Positions 14,750 to 23,381 of a stretch of 64,000 nucleotides of DNA are shown here, piece after piece. Each line of letters begins with the position of its first letter. Position 1 is the stretch's first letter. Origin of the DNA: Spirosoma sp. KCTC 42546 (GTDB lineage Bacteria > Bacteroidota > Bacteroidia > Cytophagales > Spirosomataceae); assembly GCF_006965485.1 (NCBI RefSeq), contig NZ_CP041360.1, positions 1,240,001-1,304,000 of the forward strand, given 5' to 3'. The notes under the pieces were generated by a model. The model saw nothing but the letters and a program-made list of their open reading frames with translations, had not been told where the DNA came from and did not search any database. The position numbers and the translations under genes were made by a program.

Positions 14750-15557
14750 ATCCATACAGGTTTTCAGCAACCCAAATAATTAGATAGGCGAATGGGGCCA
14801 GTAAAAACTGAGCTAGAATTGTGCCTAATACTCGGGCGAACAAAATCAGGATAATATAGCGCCGGAAATAGCCTTCACTGTATCGACCGGCTCCTACCTC
14901 ATCAGCAAGCAGGGCGATAGTCGGATCAATAAAAAGTACGAGCATAAGCGTCGCAATTCCATTAATTAGTCCCGACATCGACGCGGCTGTTGAGCGTAGG
15001 CTTGGATTCAGATAGCCAGCATAAAGTGTTGCCAACACACTTATTGTGATAATAGCGTTGGCCAGTACATTGAGTACAAAAATAGAAAAAGGTACATTTC
15101 TATTTTTGCTAACAGTCTGCCAGTTAGCCTGATCAGGCCATTTCAAATACATTGGAATAGAGTGCATGACTCGGGGCGAAACGCTTCGAACGATCAACTT
15201 TCCGATCGAACGGTGATGGTAGTAGCTATCGACCGCTCGAGTCATAAGGCGCTGAAACGAGGGGAAAAATACCCCAGCCACTAGTGTAGCGAGTGTAGCA
15301 AAGCCAATAATCCACCGAAAATCTGCGATTTCATCAAAACGGCCCGCCCGAATATTTGTTTCAACAGTTTTGGCCAGTAATGGAGCCTGTAAGGTGTTTG
15401 CTAAGCGCGATACGAGCACCATAACATTGAAGAGTGCGAAGGAGACGGCCCAACGCAACGTTCGTAGGCCAACAATCCGCACACCGAGAGACAGGCTCGC
15501 TATTAGATGAATGACAAACGTAAGCAATGCCACCAGGGCAATCTGAGTACTCATCAA
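14748..15557 (-). CDS. Amj-family (DUF2837) lipid II flippase-like membrane protein
   Basis: A protein of 269 residues with about six membrane helices. The N-terminal block LSLGVRIVGLRTLRWAVSFA and the VSRLANTLQAPLL segment match my memory of Amj/YdaH, the alternate lipid II flippase of Bacillus. Amj moves undecaprenyl-pyrophosphate-linked precursors across the membrane. It is the last gene of the operon, one base after the nucleotidyltransferase, and follows two GT2 genes. That context suggests it may flip the lipid-linked product of those enzymes instead of, or besides, lipid II. It is uncommon outside Firmicutes. Confidence 0.75.
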   Translation of the reverse strand: MMSTQIALVALLTFVIHLIASLSLGVRIVGLRTLRWAVSFALFNVMVLVSRLANTLQAPLLAKTVETNIRAGRFDEIADFRWIIGFATLATLVAGVFFPSFQRLMTRAVDSYYHHRSIGKLIVRSVSPRVMHSIPMYLKWPDQANWQTVSKNRNVPFSIFVLNVLANAIITISVLATLYAGYLNPSLRSTAASMSGLINGIATLMLVLFIDPTIALLADEVGAGRYSEGYFRRYIILILFARVLGTILAQFLLAPFAYLIIWVAENLYG

Positions 15558-16700
15558 TTAATAGGGTAAATCACGTTTGGGCCAGTCGAGCCGGAACCGT
15601 ATCTGATCATACATCCAGTGACTTATTGGAGGAACAGGTTTCCCTTTTCTAAATAACTGATAGGCCAACTGATTTCTCTTTAAGCCGCGAATCACTTTGC
15701 TAACCAGATTCGATGATTTTTTTCGCACTAAAGTAAAGTACGACTTTTCAACGCTGCTCAGCGGCATCTTTTCTAATCGCTCATGCACATCAGCAGGCAA
15801 AGCCAGCTGAAATTCAGCCTGTAATAGGCGCAGCGATTGCCGAATTGGATAGGTAAGCTGAAACCATTCTGCCATATCCAGCAATGCATGCCAGTTGATC
15901 GTACTATCGGGTTTTGTATAAATGACATAACTATCGGCTATCCAGCGTATAGGGGGTGGTAAACTTGTATTCCAGCCAAACCCGTGAACGAAATTGTGAA
16001 ATAACTGATGGGTTGGCGACAGCGTATTTGTGAACAGGCTGTTCGTTAGAGCTAGTGGCTGTTTTGATGCCCAGAATAAGGTATCTGCTCCCATGTAAGC
16101 GTGCTGAGATAAAACATTCCAGTGTAAATCAACATCGACTTTTCGAGTATCCCACAAATGCATGGCATGGTGTAGATGGCGGTATGTATACTCGAACTTG
16201 CTTGATTGTAGATCAAGAGGAGCTGCCAGCAGCGCTTGTAAAGCCTGATCTGCCTCGGTAGTTGGTACTAACACGTCCAGGTCATACATCAGCCGAACAC
16301 CCATATCCTTGTAATACAGGAGTGAAAGCGGTATTCCCTTCAGCACAATCGTATCAATTTTGGCCTGATGCAATGTATTAATCACCTGCTTCATTTTCTC
16401 CAAAAAACGCTGGTTGGTCATCCAGGTGTACCGGTAAATACCTCGCAGGTGCGGAATCAGTGGATCACCGGACTTCTCCAGATTGCGGTACACTAGAGGC
16501 ATCAACCGTTGCGAATCGCCATCGAGTGGGTCGAAAATACTGGGTAGCAGGTTCTCATGGGTGGCTATGGATTGGTCCAGCCGTCGGGCTTTTTTCCAGA
16601 GTTGCCAGCAAGAAAGTGCTTCGTTTGCTGGAAATAGGGCCGCTTTTAGTAAAAGAACCTGTTCGGGATGGATGTCGAATTGGGTAAAGCTGCGGGTCAT
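15558..16700 (-). CDS. Nucleotidyltransferase-family protein (NTP_transf_5 type)
   Basis: A protein of 380 residues. The nucleotidyltransferase core lies at ~115-215: LKGIPLSLLYY (Lys121-Gly122) and then MYDLDVLV with the metal-binding pair Asp140/Asp142. A third acidic site, KVDVDLHWNV, follows. Flanking regions are helical. Members of this family occur in lasso-peptide and exopolysaccharide clusters, where some modify a phosphorylated peptide tail. It lies between a GT2 and the Amj gene with almost no spacing. It is cytoplasmic. Confidence 0.85.
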   Translation of the reverse strand: MTRSFTQFDIHPEQVLLLKAALFPANEALSCWQLWKKARRLDQSIATHENLLPSIFDPLDGDSQRLMPLVYRNLEKSGDPLIPHLRGIYRYTWMTNQRFLEKMKQVINTLHQAKIDTIVLKGIPLSLLYYKDMGVRLMYDLDVLVPTTEADQALQALLAAPLDLQSSKFEYTYRHLHHAMHLWDTRKVDVDLHWNVLSQHAYMGADTLFWASKQPLALTNSLFTNTLSPTHQLFHNFVHGFGWNTSLPPPIRWIADSYVIYTKPDSTINWHALLDMAEWFQLTYPIRQSLRLLQAEFQLALPADVHERLEKMPLSSVEKSYFTLVRKKSSNLVSKVIRGLKRNQLAYQLFRKGKPVPPISHWMYDQIRFRLDWPKRDLPY

Positions 16701-16706
16701 AAGGAA

Positions 16707-17390
16707 TTAGTGAATGGTGCGTCGATCAAGAGCGGCTTTCAAAATATGGGCAAACTCTTTCTGGTATTGTACCTGCGAGGCCAGGCCATTACGATGTAGG
16801 CGCCGGAGGGCTACTGTGCTGGGGAGCATATGGTATTGTAGGCCAGCTTCTTTAGCACGAATAAACCAGTCAATAAAGTCACCGGTATGGTAGGCCGTAT
16901 TGAACCGACCTGTTTTGTCAAACACCGACCGCCGGATCATCATTGTTTGCTTTAACCAGCCGGGTTGTGGTTGTGGCGGGCAGCTAATGCCAGCCTGCAC
17001 ATCAGCTGGTAAGTCGGGACTGATAAATTGCCGGACATGCCCAAAACAAGCATCGACTGCAGGCTGACTTTGTAAATAAGCGATCTGCTGACGCAGCTTA
17101 TCCGGAACCCAGACATCGTCGGCGTCCAGAAATGTAACCAGATCGCCCGAGGCCAGATCTATCGCTTCATTTAAGGTATACGCAACGCCCCGGTTTTCGC
17201 GCGTGTGTAATTGTATCAGAGAATTTTGGGCATAGGACGCTAGTTTTTCAAGCGATAGATCGGTTGACCCATCGTTGATCACAATGATTTCATCGGCTTG
17301 ACGAGTCTGTGCCAGAACAGACTCGATACATTCCACAACGTAGGGTGCCGCATTATACACCGGAATTACAACACTGATGGATAAACTCAT
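16707..17390 (-). CDS. GT2-family glycosyltransferase (second of pair)
   Basis: A protein of 227 residues, GT-A fold. It has ISVVIPVYNAAPYV at the N-terminus, INDGSTD for nucleotide binding, and a DxD-type FLDADDVW at residues ~92-99. It has no membrane helix, so it works in the cytoplasm. It overlaps the upstream GT2 by 4 bp (ATGA type). The C-terminal part is short for the family, with no extra domain. The sugar donor and acceptor are unknown; context points to a PqqD/HprK-linked substrate. Confidence 0.92.
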   Translation of the reverse strand: MSLSISVVIPVYNAAPYVVECIESVLAQTRQADEIIVINDGSTDLSLEKLASYAQNSLIQLHTRENRGVAYTLNEAIDLASGDLVTFLDADDVWVPDKLRQQIAYLQSQPAVDACFGHVRQFISPDLPADVQAGISCPPQPQPGWLKQTMMIRRSVFDKTGRFNTAYHTGDFIDWFIRAKEAGLQYHMLPSTVALRRLHRNGLASQVQYQKEFAHILKAALDRRTIH

Positions 17391-18130
17391 TGGGTATCGG
17401 AATTTGGCGATTGTCGGAAATCAGCGAATTTGGGCAGGGTACGAACTCCCGCATCACTACGTCGTCTGTCGAGCGAGTATTTAATTGCTTTCAGTAGTGT
17501 GCTTTTAACAAGGTCCTGATCGCGGGTGTAATTGGTATCATGATGGCGATAGAGCAGCATAACATCGTCTGTTGTTTGAATGTGTACACCCTGTTCTTTG
17601 GCCCGGTTATACCAATCCAGGTCTTCCCCAATTTTTAGCTCTTCGTTGAATAAGCCAATTCGGTGAAATACGTCAGTACGGAAGAGCCCTGCACCTAACA
17701 GAATATTCCAGACCGTTTGCGTTTGATCCGGGAAATGAAACCGTTCGGGATTGGAGCCATCCAGAAATACATACCGGGTTTTTCCAAATACGACTTCCAG
17801 CGATGGATCGGCCTCAAAAAGAGCTAGTTGGCGTGTTAATTTATAGGCCGGAAATAAGTCATCATTATCCAGAAACGTGACAAACTGCCCCCTGACGAAA
17901 GAAAAGGCGTTGTTACGGGCAGCAGCTGGTCCCTGGTTTTCCTGGCGATAGTATCGTACTACGGGTCCGAATGACTGCACAATAGCTGCTGACTGATCGG
18001 TTGAACCGTCGTCTACGCAAATGATTTCAACAGACTCGATTCCCTGATTCAGGACACTGGCAATTGCCTCCGCCACGAAACGCTCGGCATTATAAACTGG
18101 CATAATAACGCTAACGAGTGGCTGGTTCAT
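17387..18130 (-). CDS. GT2-family glycosyltransferase (first of pair)
   Basis: A protein of 247 residues, GT-A fold, related to the next gene. SVIMPVYNAERFV and CVDDGSTD lie in the first 45 residues. The acidic motif reads FLDNDDLF (DND in place of DAD). An LKIGEDLDWYNRAKE acceptor-region motif lies further on. It is soluble and cytoplasmic. Its start overlaps the end of the HprK-like gene by 20 bp, which indicates translational coupling. Confidence 0.92.
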   Translation of the reverse strand: MNQPLVSVIMPVYNAERFVAEAIASVLNQGIESVEIICVDDGSTDQSAAIVQSFGPVVRYYRQENQGPAAARNNAFSFVRGQFVTFLDNDDLFPAYKLTRQLALFEADPSLEVVFGKTRYVFLDGSNPERFHFPDQTQTVWNILLGAGLFRTDVFHRIGLFNEELKIGEDLDWYNRAKEQGVHIQTTDDVMLLYRHHDTNYTRDQDLVKSTLLKAIKYSLDRRRSDAGVRTLPKFADFRQSPNSDTQ

Positions 18131-19172
18131 GAGTTGACAGGGATTGTAACGTATTGAGAATTTGTTCCGGAATCTGGGCCAGATCAGTACCTGTCTCTAG
18201 CCAGAAAAGCGGCAGCTTGTGAACCAGTTGACTCATTTTCTGGAAGGTACGCTGATCGGCACGCAGGAGAGCAAGGGTGGAGGGGGCCAGCGCTTTAAGG
18301 GCTTCGGCGGGCGTTGCTGATCGAATTGTAGTGGTTGTCGTGCCCGAGAAACGAGGGAGCATAATGGCTTTCAGCGGAAAACCCGCCGTGACAGCCTCCG
18401 GATAGTGTTGATGCAGATAGACCTGAAATTTCTGATCCAATGCTGCATCTGGATTAGCTACCAGTGGCTGAAAATGTGGGAAACGATGCAGGTTATCCAC
18501 ATTAAGCTTGGCAACATTGTACAAACTGTGTACAAACAAGGCCTCCAGGTCAATCATCACAAAATCATCACCAGCGTAGTGAAGAGCTGTGTTGACACAG
18601 GCCAGTGTACTGGTCGATTTCCCGGCACCACCGGCACCTGTCAGCAAAACCCCACCGGATACTGTGCCAACCGCCCCTGCGTGAACCAGCACATACCGAC
18701 TCGTACGTTCATGCCATTTGTGCAGTACATAACGAAACGGAAAACTTCGTTCCCACTCGGGCAATGTTGTCAAGTCGGTTCCCCACACAATGGCGATCTG
18801 TTCTGCATATGCTACCCAGGTAAATACGCCGGTATCCTGCTGGAAATAACCCGCGTAGCCATCCGTTAAGCCGTGAATCGTTCCATGCCCATCTGCCTGC
18901 TGCCAGTCCCAGCAGGGAGGGGGCAACATGATGGTCGACGTTTTATAGTCTATGACAAAAACGGTCAGATCTGCCGGGCTGGAAGGGATTTCCCGATGAG
19001 CAATGGCATTGGTGAAAAAATCAGCATGATTTGTTCCGATAAAAGCCACGTTTAGTGTTGTGCTTCCAAAATGGAATGAGCGGGCAGCGGGTTGCTGTCG
19101 ATTTGACAAACAACGATCCAGAAGCTGTTGCGTAAACGCCTGAGCAGTTGGGAGGGCCGCTAGAGTTTGCAT
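18111..19172 (-). CDS. HPr-kinase-like serine kinase
   Basis: A protein of 353 residues. The C-terminal half has the HprK/PEPCK-type kinase fold with Walker A GAGGAGKST at 179-187 and the DDFVMIDLE strand near residue 207. The N-terminal ~150 residues are beta-rich and specific to this subgroup. Classical HprK acts on HPr of the PTS; relatives in RiPP clusters (paeninodin type) phosphorylate a peptide side chain. The PqqD-like gene 5 bp upstream and the nucleotidyltransferase downstream favour a peptide-tailoring role. No HPr gene is present in the window. Confidence 0.85.
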   Translation of the reverse strand: MQTLAALPTAQAFTQQLLDRCLSNRQQPAARSFHFGSTTLNVAFIGTNHADFFTNAIAHREIPSSPADLTVFVIDYKTSTIMLPPPCWDWQQADGHGTIHGLTDGYAGYFQQDTGVFTWVAYAEQIAIVWGTDLTTLPEWERSFPFRYVLHKWHERTSRYVLVHAGAVGTVSGGVLLTGAGGAGKSTSTLACVNTALHYAGDDFVMIDLEALFVHSLYNVAKLNVDNLHRFPHFQPLVANPDAALDQKFQVYLHQHYPEAVTAGFPLKAIMLPRFSGTTTTTIRSATPAEALKALAPSTLALLRADQRTFQKMSQLVHKLPLFWLETGTDLAQIPEQILNTLQSLSTHEPATR

Positions 19173-19177
19173 GGCTG

Positions 19178-19597
19178 TTATTTCTTAATGGGCCATCCTT
19201 CAACTGGGCTAACATCGTGGATTGGGTCAAGGGCCAGCAAATCAGCCATATCGGTATAAACCTCTAGAGTAGGGGGCGTAAACGGTTGTGGGTTCAGGGA
19301 TATTGATGGGCTGTTAACGTTAACAGGGATGCCCTCAAGAATTAAGCCTTCTGCTTCGAGTTGGTTCAGGAAATGGCTAATGGGCTGGCGGAGCGTTTCG
19401 GTATCAACTCCATATATACTAGTCAGATGAGCGAGTAGGGCTTCTGGTGAAAGACCCGATTCGAGCCCTTGCCAAACATGAAAGGAAGAATCGCGGAGGC
19501 TATAATAATGTCCCCGGCTCATGTTGACAATAATTACCTCGTTATCGAAATTTTCACTAACAATAGCAGGAGATACGATGTATTGGTTGACTATCAT
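19178..19597 (-). CDS. PqqD-like RiPP recognition element protein with conserved tail
   Basis: A protein of 139 residues. Residues ~5-90 form a PqqD/RRE winged-helix domain (VIIVNMSRGHYYSLRDSSFH, then a VWQGLESGLS helix and a VDTETLRQPISHFLNQLEAEGLI arm). RREs bind leader peptides. It carries ~45 extra residues ending in YTDMADLLALDPIHDV (113-128) and GWPIKK. This tail is motif-like and acidic/hydrophobic. It could be a built-in substrate, a leader mimic or a docking segment. It is the first gene of the operon. Confidence 0.8.
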   Translation of the reverse strand: MIVNQYIVSPAIVSENFDNEVIIVNMSRGHYYSLRDSSFHVWQGLESGLSPEALLAHLTSIYGVDTETLRQPISHFLNQLEAEGLILEGIPVNVNSPSISLNPQPFTPPTLEVYTDMADLLALDPIHDVSPVEGWPIKK

Positions 19598-19632
19598 AAC
19601 AAGTCGATATAGTAGGGATACGGTAGGATTGT

Positions 19633-19640
19633 CAAAGGTA
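19633..19640 (-). promoter_or_regulatory. -7 promoter element TACCTTTG of the PqqD-HprK operon
   Basis: A full match to TAnnTTTG, 36 bp from the ATG at 19597. No clear -33 TTG lies at the usual 19-21 bp spacing. The gap 19598-19776 holds no precursor-like small reading frame on either strand. Confidence 0.45.
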
Positions 19641-19776
19641 AGGAAGGAACAATTTAGTTAATGTGTCCAATTGTAAGATTTTATTGAAAACGAAGTCTCC
19701 GCTCAATAATGCACCTTACTCGATTATGAGAGTTACTTATGTATCTATTGATTAACCTCTAGGTTTGCATTATGAG

Positions 19777-21033
19777 TTACCAAGTTAATATAAATAAATG
19801 GGTGTTTTTAGCAGTATGATACTTATATTGTAGTTGTAAGCCGTAACGGTCTGCAATCTGTTTCACTAAAGCCAGTCCTAAGCCTGTCGAGTCGGGCCGG
19901 GCTGGGTTTTTAGCAAATCGATTGAAGAGTTGACTCTCAGGGAAAGGGAGTGGATCGCCCGTATTACGAATCGTTAGCTCATTTGTGGTTAAGTCAATAT
20001 GAATGAAGCCACCAGCCGAGCCATGCCGTGCCGCATTTTTAAGCAGGTTAGTAACGAGCACACTCGCTAACTGCCGGTTTACATGTAGCAGTACACCAGG
20101 AGCGATTGACCGGTCAACTACCATGCTTTTGTGCTCGAAGAAGGGTTCATACTCATTAATGTGTTGAGTTACTAATGCGCTCAAATCCAGTGGCTCATCG
20201 GCCGAAAACTGATCATTCTCAACCTGTGCGAGCAGTAGGAGCGAACGGTTCAACTGACTTAGTCGGCTGAGTGCATCGGTGGTCCGTTGCAGGTGGGCGT
20301 GGTCAACTTCATTGAGCCGTTCCGACTGCATCAGGAAATCTAATTCTGCCGAGGCTACGGCCAGCGGTGTTTGCAGTTCGTGTGATGCGTTTTCGGTAAA
20401 CTGTTTCTGCAACGAGAACTGTCGGCGTAGTTTCTGGGTGAGTTCGCTGAGTGACTGACTGAGCAAACTAAACTCCTGAACCCGACTTTCGGGAAAAGGC
20501 TGGTCGATAGCTTGATCGAGCCGGAAACTGCCGAGCTGATCAATCGTGGCATAAAATGGGCTCCACAATCGGCGGGATAGCCCCAAACCTACGGGAACCG
20601 ACAACGCCATAAGGATCAGTAAGCCAAGAATGATACCTACTGACATCTCGCGTGCTAGTTCATTGAACTCATAGTAAGGCTGCCGGACGGTTATCAGGTA
20701 GGTCTGTCCCTTTGCCGACACCGTTTGCCTGAGCTGGCGCATCTGAATCGGTTCATTATGATCTAACGAATCGAGCAGAACAATATCCGTAAATTCAGGA
20801 CAGATCGATGTTCGAGTGCGCTCAATGTGTGGGTTATCATCCCAATCAGAAAACTGATCAAAGGATTGATGCTGGAGCCGTTGCCTGGCTTGTTTTACTT
20901 CTGCCGTTAGAATCTCATCGACTTCGTGTCGGATTTTTCGGTGGATAAGCGCGTAAAATCCCACCGACCCAATCAGCGCAATAGCCAGTGCTGTTAGCAG
21001 CAGATAACGGGCGGTTTGATTAAGCAGACTCAT
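19777..21033 (-). CDS. Two-component sensor histidine kinase
   Basis: A protein of 418 residues from the ATG at 21031-21033. That start overlaps the response-regulator stop (ATGA), so the longer open frame is not used. Order: TM1 (~10-32), a ~95-residue periplasmic region, TM2 (~130-155), a HAMP-like linker, a dimerisation domain with SHELQTPLAVASAELDF (phospho-His), and an ATPase domain with N (LLKNAARHG), G1 (NTGDPLPF) and STGLGLALVKQI. It pairs with the OmpR-type regulator just upstream. The signal is unknown. Confidence 0.92.
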   Translation of the reverse strand: MSLLNQTARYLLLTALAIALIGSVGFYALIHRKIRHEVDEILTAEVKQARQRLQHQSFDQFSDWDDNPHIERTRTSICPEFTDIVLLDSLDHNEPIQMRQLRQTVSAKGQTYLITVRQPYYEFNELAREMSVGIILGLLILMALSVPVGLGLSRRLWSPFYATIDQLGSFRLDQAIDQPFPESRVQEFSLLSQSLSELTQKLRRQFSLQKQFTENASHELQTPLAVASAELDFLMQSERLNEVDHAHLQRTTDALSRLSQLNRSLLLLAQVENDQFSADEPLDLSALVTQHINEYEPFFEHKSMVVDRSIAPGVLLHVNRQLASVLVTNLLKNAARHGSAGGFIHIDLTTNELTIRNTGDPLPFPESQLFNRFAKNPARPDSTGLGLALVKQIADRYGLQLQYKYHTAKNTHLFILTW

Positions 21034-21713
21034 GGCGTTCGGATCGAGAAAACGTAGCCTGCACCGTAGCGTGTCTGGATATAATCGGGACAACCCGCGT
21101 TAATCAATTTCCGACGCAGATTTTTGACGTGTGTGTACAGAAACTCATGCGAGTCGGCAGCATCCATAGCATCGCCCCAAACGTGTTCGGCAATCGCCGA
21201 TTTTGATAAGAGTCGCTCGGCATTCGTGACTAAAAACAACAGGAGCTCATACTCTTTGCCCGTTAATTTTAGATCGGTATCGTGGATGCTCACCCGCTGC
21301 TGGTCGGGCCAGAGCGTAATATCCCCTGCTTGTACCTGCGCCTGCCCACCAAACAGTCGTCGGCGAAGTACAGATCGTAGCCGGGCGTTTAATTCGGGCA
21401 GGTGAAAGGGTTTGGTCAGGTAATCATCTGCCCCAGCATCGAGACCCGTGAGTTTGTCGGCCAGAGCATCTTTGGCTGTTACGACAATAATGCCTGCCGT
21501 TGACTGCCGCCGTTTCAGCGCCCGAACCAGATCGAGGCCGTTTCCGCCGGGCAGCATCAAATCGACCACAACACAGTCGTAGTCATAGTCGTGAGCTTTT
21601 TCAGTAGCCTGCTGGTATGTGTCGGCCGTAGTGACTGTATACCCTTCACTTTCCAGGTACTGGCTCACGGCTTTCTGTAAATCAGGCTCGTCTTCGACTA
21701 AAAGGATTTTCAT
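21030..21713 (-). CDS. OmpR-family response regulator
   Basis: A protein of 227 residues from the ATG at 21711-21713 (MKILLVEDEPD). The open frame upstream runs into an inverted repeat and is not the start. The receiver domain has the acidic pair, phospho-Asp in VVVDLMLPG, Thr in VVTAKD and Lys in DDYLTKPFH. The C-terminal winged helix (~125-225) ends with RRKLINAGCPDYIQTRYGAG. It is co-transcribed with the kinase. The regulated genes are not evident. Confidence 0.93.
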   Translation of the reverse strand: MKILLVEDEPDLQKAVSQYLESEGYTVTTADTYQQATEKAHDYDYDCVVVDLMLPGGNGLDLVRALKRRQSTAGIIVVTAKDALADKLTGLDAGADDYLTKPFHLPELNARLRSVLRRRLFGGQAQVQAGDITLWPDQQRVSIHDTDLKLTGKEYELLLFLVTNAERLLSKSAIAEHVWGDAMDAADSHEFLYTHVKNLRRKLINAGCPDYIQTRYGAGYVFSIRTP

Positions 21714-21720
21714 TCCGAAA

Positions 21721-21817
21721 AGTAGAATGGGTAATGTAGAATGGGTAATGAATAATGTAGAATGAACAATGAATTCATTACCCATTCTACATTATTCATT
21801 ACCCATTCTACATTATT
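21721..21817. repeat. Inverted repeat, GTAGAATGGGTAATGAATAATG family
   Basis: Units of GTAGAATGGGTAATG run rightward to about 21773 and return as the reverse complement to 21817. A related family member with GTAAAATGGATAATG units lies at 48348-48460. It separates the two-component genes from the aldo/keto reductase. Confidence 0.75.
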
Positions 21818-22787
21818 ACTGGCTCCATTCGGTAGGGGTACGATCCCAACGGTGACCTTTCAATTCACGTAATAATTCAGGCGATAAACCAGCTCCATCA
21901 CTCGCTGCGGTATTAGCCTCTACATTTCGAATCTGGCGCATACCGGGAATGGTCGTATGCACATCAGGATTGCTCAGGATGAACCGCAGCGCCATTTCGG
22001 GCATGGTCATACCGGCCGGGATAAGGGGCTTAAGGGCATCGGCATGGTCGACGCTGCTGTTCAGGTTCTCGGGCACGAAATAAGTCGAACGCCAGTCGCT
22101 GGCCGGAAACGTAGTCTCTTTCGTGAACGTGCCGGTAAGGGTGCCCTCATCGAACGGGACACGGGCAATGACGCCGATGTTCATTTCGCGGCAAAGTGGA
22201 AACAGATTATCTTCCGGATTCTGGTCGAAGATGTTGTAAATGACCTGCACCGCATCAATGAGCCCTGTGCGGATCGTGTTCAGGCAATTGTCTGGTTCCC
22301 AGCGATTCACCGAAACACCCCACGCCCGAACTTTACCCTGCTGGGTGAGCTTCGTGACGGCTTCCTGCCATTCGTCGTAGTTGGCCCAACTGTCTTCCCA
22401 GACGTGAAACTGCTGCAAATCAATCGTTTCGACGCCAAGATTCTTCAGACTTTTTTCGGTGTATTCTACAATGTAATCGGCCGGGAAGACATCGTCCAGT
22501 TTAAAGTCCGGCTTCGATGGCCAGATACGATTTTTGGGTGGAATCTTGGTGGCGGCATACAACTGCTTGTCGGTGTTGTTTTTCAGCAGTTGATTAAGGA
22601 TTTCTTCGCTAACGCCATCGGCGTAGGCCCAGGCGGTGTCGAAAAAATTGCAGCCCAGTTCAACGGAGCGTTGGAGGGCACGTAGCACTTCCTGTTTGTC
22701 GGAGCCAGTCCAGCCAGCGAGGCCCCACATACCATAGCCAATTTCAGAAACTTGCCAGCCCGTTCGGCCAAAGGTTCGGTAATTCAT
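21816..22787 (-). CDS. Aldo/keto reductase
   Basis: A protein of 323 residues from the ATG at 22785-22787 (MNYRTFGRTGWQ). The eight extra codons upstream are poor. It has a TIM-barrel AKR pattern: GYGMWGLAG near the N-terminus and the catalytic Asp/Tyr region FFDTAWAYADGVSEE. The barrel Lys (ATKIPP) and a catalytic His-equivalent in LQQFHVWED follow, and the cofactor end is IPGMRQIRNVEAN. It reduces aldehydes or ketones with NADPH; the substrate is unknown. It is cytoplasmic. It stands alone, with a half copy of the CACAGAGGCAC repeat directly upstream. Confidence 0.92.
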   Translation of the reverse strand: MNYRTFGRTGWQVSEIGYGMWGLAGWTGSDKQEVLRALQRSVELGCNFFDTAWAYADGVSEEILNQLLKNNTDKQLYAATKIPPKNRIWPSKPDFKLDDVFPADYIVEYTEKSLKNLGVETIDLQQFHVWEDSWANYDEWQEAVTKLTQQGKVRAWGVSVNRWEPDNCLNTIRTGLIDAVQVIYNIFDQNPEDNLFPLCREMNIGVIARVPFDEGTLTGTFTKETTFPASDWRSTYFVPENLNSSVDHADALKPLIPAGMTMPEMALRFILSNPDVHTTIPGMRQIRNVEANTAASDGAGLSPELLRELKGHRWDRTPTEWSQ

Positions 22788-22804
22788 GAAGTAAGGGTTT
22801 TGTT

Positions 22805-22832
22805 TAAACACAGAGGCACAAAGAACACAGAG
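22805..22832. repeat. CACAGAGGCACA repeat, copy A
   Basis: A single arm of the family that forms the 23382-23462 palindrome, here in forward orientation. It lies on the left side of the GxxExxY gene. Confidence 0.7.
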
Positions 22833-22870
22833 TTTTCTGTGAACTCCTTGCCTTTACAAACAATCTATTA

Positions 22871-23266
22871 TTACTTGTTGAGTTTTCCATTGATTTTTCG
22901 ATGAATGCCATCTCGCAGGAGTTCGACATTGAAATTAATGAGAAGACCTAGTTTCATCTGAGCCATCCGAAGATAAGTTAACGTCTGTATGTGATTGAGG
23001 GGAGTTAGCTCTTGCACGGCTTTCAATTCGATGACAATCATTTCCTCAACTACAATATCCATGAAGAATGTTTTGTTCAACAAGTGGCCTTTATAAACTA
23101 CGGGTAATTCAACTTGCCGTTCAACGTGAAGCCCCAGCGCTTCTAATTCAAATGCTAGACATTCTTCATATACGCTTTCAAGCAATCCTGGTCCCAATTC
23201 GCGATGTACTTCAATGCAGGCACCTATAATCTTGTGATTTAAGGTGTTGTAAATACGTTCATTCAT
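22871..23266 (-). CDS. GxxExxY protein (predicted PD-(D/E)xK-like)
   Basis: A protein of 131 residues with the family signature GLLESVYEE at ~28-36. The core is completed by VERQVELPVVYKG, MDIVVEEMIVIELKAV (an E-x-K-like pair) and LTYLRMAQMKLGLLINF. The family is thought to have a nuclease-like fold, but its biological role is not known. It is cytoplasmic. It is an isolated gene bracketed by inverted copies of one repeat (22805-22832 and 23382-23410), so gene and repeats may travel as a unit. Confidence 0.9.
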   Translation of the reverse strand: MNERIYNTLNHKIIGACIEVHRELGPGLLESVYEECLAFELEALGLHVERQVELPVVYKGHLLNKTFFMDIVVEEMIVIELKAVQELTPLNHIQTLTYLRMAQMKLGLLINFNVELLRDGIHRKINGKLNK

Positions 23267-23381
23267 AGCGGTTACGGTTTATTGAACAAATATGAAATAA
23301 TGTTTTTATTGGGCAATAGAAGAATAGGCTCCGCTTAAAGGCGATTCCACTGCTCAGAGACTGACTAGCGCATAAGCAAAA

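Noticed and set aside
14748..19597. Complete lasso-peptide cluster
   Set aside because: Neither an asparagine-synthase-like cyclase, a transglutaminase-like protease nor a precursor is found on either strand.
21957..22685. 242-codon plus-strand frame
   Set aside because: Antisense to the aldo/keto reductase; composition follows that gene's codons.
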